Shown: one piece after another, positions 59,497 through 60,868 of the stretch
Layout: each line of letters opens with the position of its first letter
How positions within the stretch are numbered: the first letter of the stretch is position 1
NCBI GenBank assembly: GCA_900546575.1
Contig: URDM01000006.1
Span: 1 to 60,868 of the forward strand
Origin: an uncultured Prevotella sp.
GTDB taxonomy: Bacteria; Bacteroidota; Bacteroidia; Bacteroidales; Bacteroidaceae
Reading direction: 5' to 3'
Length of the DNA: 60,868 bases
Made by a program: the position numbers and the translations under genes
Notes under the pieces: model-generated
Seen by the model: the letters and a program-made list of their open reading frames with translations, nothing else
What the model was told of the DNA's origin: nothing
The model's database searches: none

Positions 59497-60561
59497 ATGA
59501 AGGTTTACTTTTATCATACCCAAAACATACAATACTGCCTTGGGCGAATGAGCGAGGGCGAGTTTCCGTCGCATTTTCTGTACGGAGCATGCCATCTGGG
59601 CGACCATGGCATCGACGTAGTGTGGCATCGCTCGCCTCGTAAGGACCGCTCGCGCATAGCCACCGCGCTGTATACGGCGTGGCGCATACTGACGTGTCGC
59701 GAACATTTCGACGCTATTTATGCTACGCATTACAAAGGACTGGAGCTGATAGTGCTGCTGCGAGCCATCGGTCTTTACCACCGCCCCATCGTGGTTTGGC
59801 ACCATCAGCCCGTGGTGAAGTCGGCAAGCCGTCTGCGCGAACTATGCGGCAGACTCTTCTATCGTGGTCTTGACCGCATGATATTCTTCTCGAAGAAGCT
59901 ATACGACGACTCATTGCTATCGCGCAAAGCCCGACCTGCGCACATGGTTGTGGGCCATTGGGGTGCCGACCTCGACTTCTACGACTCGATAGCCGTCAGT
60001 CCTGCCAACGACAGCTTTACATTCATAGCTACGGGCAAGGAACAACGCGACCAGCCTACGCTTATCGAGGCGTTCAACCGCACCCGTCGACGCCTGCGAC
60101 TCTTCATCGGCATCAATCCCGACCCTAACGTGCCCAATCCCAATCTCGACGCCGTGCATCGCTGTAAGCCTGCCGATAACATCGAGGTGAAGGAGATTTG
60201 CGGACTGTTGCCTTACGAAATTGCAATAGACGTGGCTCATGCCGACTGTGTGGTGATATGCTGTCACAAGACACGTTACACCGCCGGACTGACCACAGTG
60301 GTTGAGGCTCTCGCCCTCGGCAAGCCCATTATATGCAGCCGAAACCCGCAGATACCCGTAGATTTCGACCGCGAGGGTTGCGGCATTTCAGTTGAATATG
60401 GTGATGTGGAGGGTTGGCAGCGAGCCATAGAATACATCGCTACGCATCCCGAAGAGGCGCGACGAATGGGGCAGCGCGGACGGGAGATAGCCGAACGCTT
60501 GTTTAATGACAAGCGCGATGCTGAGGAAATAGCGGAGGTGATAAAGAAAACGGTGAAGTAG
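59497..60561 (+). CDS. Glycosyltransferase family 4-like (group 1)
   Basis: GT-B type transferase, 354 residues from MKVYFYHTQNIQYCLGRMSE. The C-terminal domain has the typical TTVVEALALGKPIICSRNPQ (about 266-285) with the E-x7-E-like region, and ends with the helix RMGQRGREIAERLFND. The N-terminal Rossmann part holds LELIVLLRAIGLYHRP and VVWHHQP. The ATG at 59464 would add 11 residues; MKVYFYH gives a better N-terminus. Together with the GT2 gene it may add sugars to a surface polysaccharide. Confidence 0.8.
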   Translation: MKVYFYHTQNIQYCLGRMSEGEFPSHFLYGACHLGDHGIDVVWHRSPRKDRSRIATALYTAWRILTCREHFDAIYATHYKGLELIVLLRAIGLYHRPIVVWHHQPVVKSASRLRELCGRLFYRGLDRMIFFSKKLYDDSLLSRKARPAHMVVGHWGADLDFYDSIAVSPANDSFTFIATGKEQRDQPTLIEAFNRTRRRLRLFIGINPDPNVPNPNLDAVHRCKPADNIEVKEICGLLPYEIAIDVAHADCVVICCHKTRYTAGLTTVVEALALGKPIICSRNPQIPVDFDREGCGISVEYGDVEGWQRAIEYIATHPEEARRMGQRGREIAERLFNDKRDAEEIAEVIKKTVK

Positions 60562-60583
60562 TTGAAATTTAAGAAATAAATTG

Positions 60584-60766
60584 TAGGAGGCTATGGCGTC
60601 CTCGCCGTAGCCTGAGCAAGCAAACACAACAGTAGAAGAAACAACAGTAGCAGAGATTACTGGCCTCCGCTACTGATAAATTACTCTGGAAGGTGTATCA
60701 AAAGTCAGTTATATGGGTTGAATGCAACAAATGTAGGAGGGTATGGCATCCCTGCCCTACCCACTC
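60584..60766. repeat. Two diverged hairpin repeats after the glycosyltransferases
   Basis: The first (60584-60621) is a 38-bp reverse-complement match to 22444-22481 with the stem GGCTATGGCG...CGCCGTAGCC. The second (60734-60766, TAGGAGGGTATGGCATCCCT and on) is a diverged relative. The stretch 60562-60868 holds no gene. Confidence 0.6.
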
Positions 60767-60824
60767 AGTCTTCATTTTCAGTAGATTGAGTGGAGGGCGT
60801 GTCAAAACTCCCAATATAAATAAC

Positions 60825-60868
60825 AAAAAACTCGTTGTACGTTCTTGTGTGGATGTACAACGAGTTTT
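60825..60868. terminator. Strong terminator hairpin at the window edge
   Basis: AAAACTCGTTGTAC and GTACAACGAGTTTT pair perfectly over 14 bases around a 14-base loop, flanked by A and T runs. It could serve either strand; the right side is cut off. Confidence 0.75.

Noticed and set aside
58462..59805. 447-residue antisense open frame over the two glycosyltransferases
   Set aside because: Shadow of GC-rich genes; no family motif, while both sense genes have clear motifs.

Overview
The window looks like a Bacteroidales chromosome, most likely Prevotellaceae. The genus is my inference; the order is well supported. Evidence: SusC/SusD and NigD-like lipoproteins, a FecR-type sensor, DUF4290, GH92 and GH3 enzymes, lipoprotein signal peptides, and about fifteen promoters of the Bacteroidetes type (TTTG, about 19 bases, TAnnTTTG).

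Layout. 1-398: start of malate dehydrogenase, minus strand. 717-8232: aminopeptidase P, an EamA transporter and a four-gene MacAB-type export operon (ATPase, two permeases, adaptor). 8233-11531: a zone of decay with a 21-bp tandem repeat, an Rpn-type gene, a Bro-N antirepressor and an AAA/DUF4143 gene that each lost an internal segment, and two IS66 3' ends sharing a 177-bp direct repeat. 11532-21409: a minus-strand operon of M6 metalloprotease, small lipoprotein, SusC, SusD and two more lipoproteins, probably for protein or peptide capture and possibly acquired. 21410-22548: long non-coding stretch with a promoter and a 22-bp-period repeat array. 22549-24746: MORN-GH25 lysozyme and a degenerate protease-like protein. 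24910-29732: PASTA protein, RluD-type pseudouridine synthase, D-Ala-D-Ala ligase, acyltransferase and a NigD-like lipoprotein. 29833-39555: rubrerythrin, then a long co-directional minus-strand housekeeping run (tsaB, DUF4290, murA, rimM, dxr, rseP, Bax inhibitor-1, yicC, gmk, nadD). 39828-50980: GH3, a small gene plus VapD, GH92, OmpA-like lipoprotein, FecR, trpS, a YqiA-like esterase fusion and an intact Rpn-type gene. 51088-51169: tRNA-Leu(CAA). 51372-55099: mannose-1-phosphate guanylyltransferase, HIT, greA, a small secreted protein and a GNAT. 55188-58161: an IS1634-family element inserted at the 3' end of a patatin gene. 58411-60561: two glycosyltransferases.

The most unusual content is in the repeats. 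(1) Arrays of 15-bp palindromic modules (AAAAGG...CCTTTT) separated by 7-bp variable spacers, exact 22-bp period, occur at four independent places, each just behind a stop codon. (2) The IS1634-type element is flanked by 298-bp direct repeats; this long target duplication rebuilt the interrupted patatin gene. (3) A GC-rich inverted-repeat element has one arm translated into the N-terminus of an ABC permease and recurs at 52.5 kb. (4) AT-rich inverted repeats sit in front of several start codons. Other points of interest are a 57-codon gene directly before VapD, a MurA with Asp in place of the catalytic Cys, and an intrinsic terminator in the greA leader.
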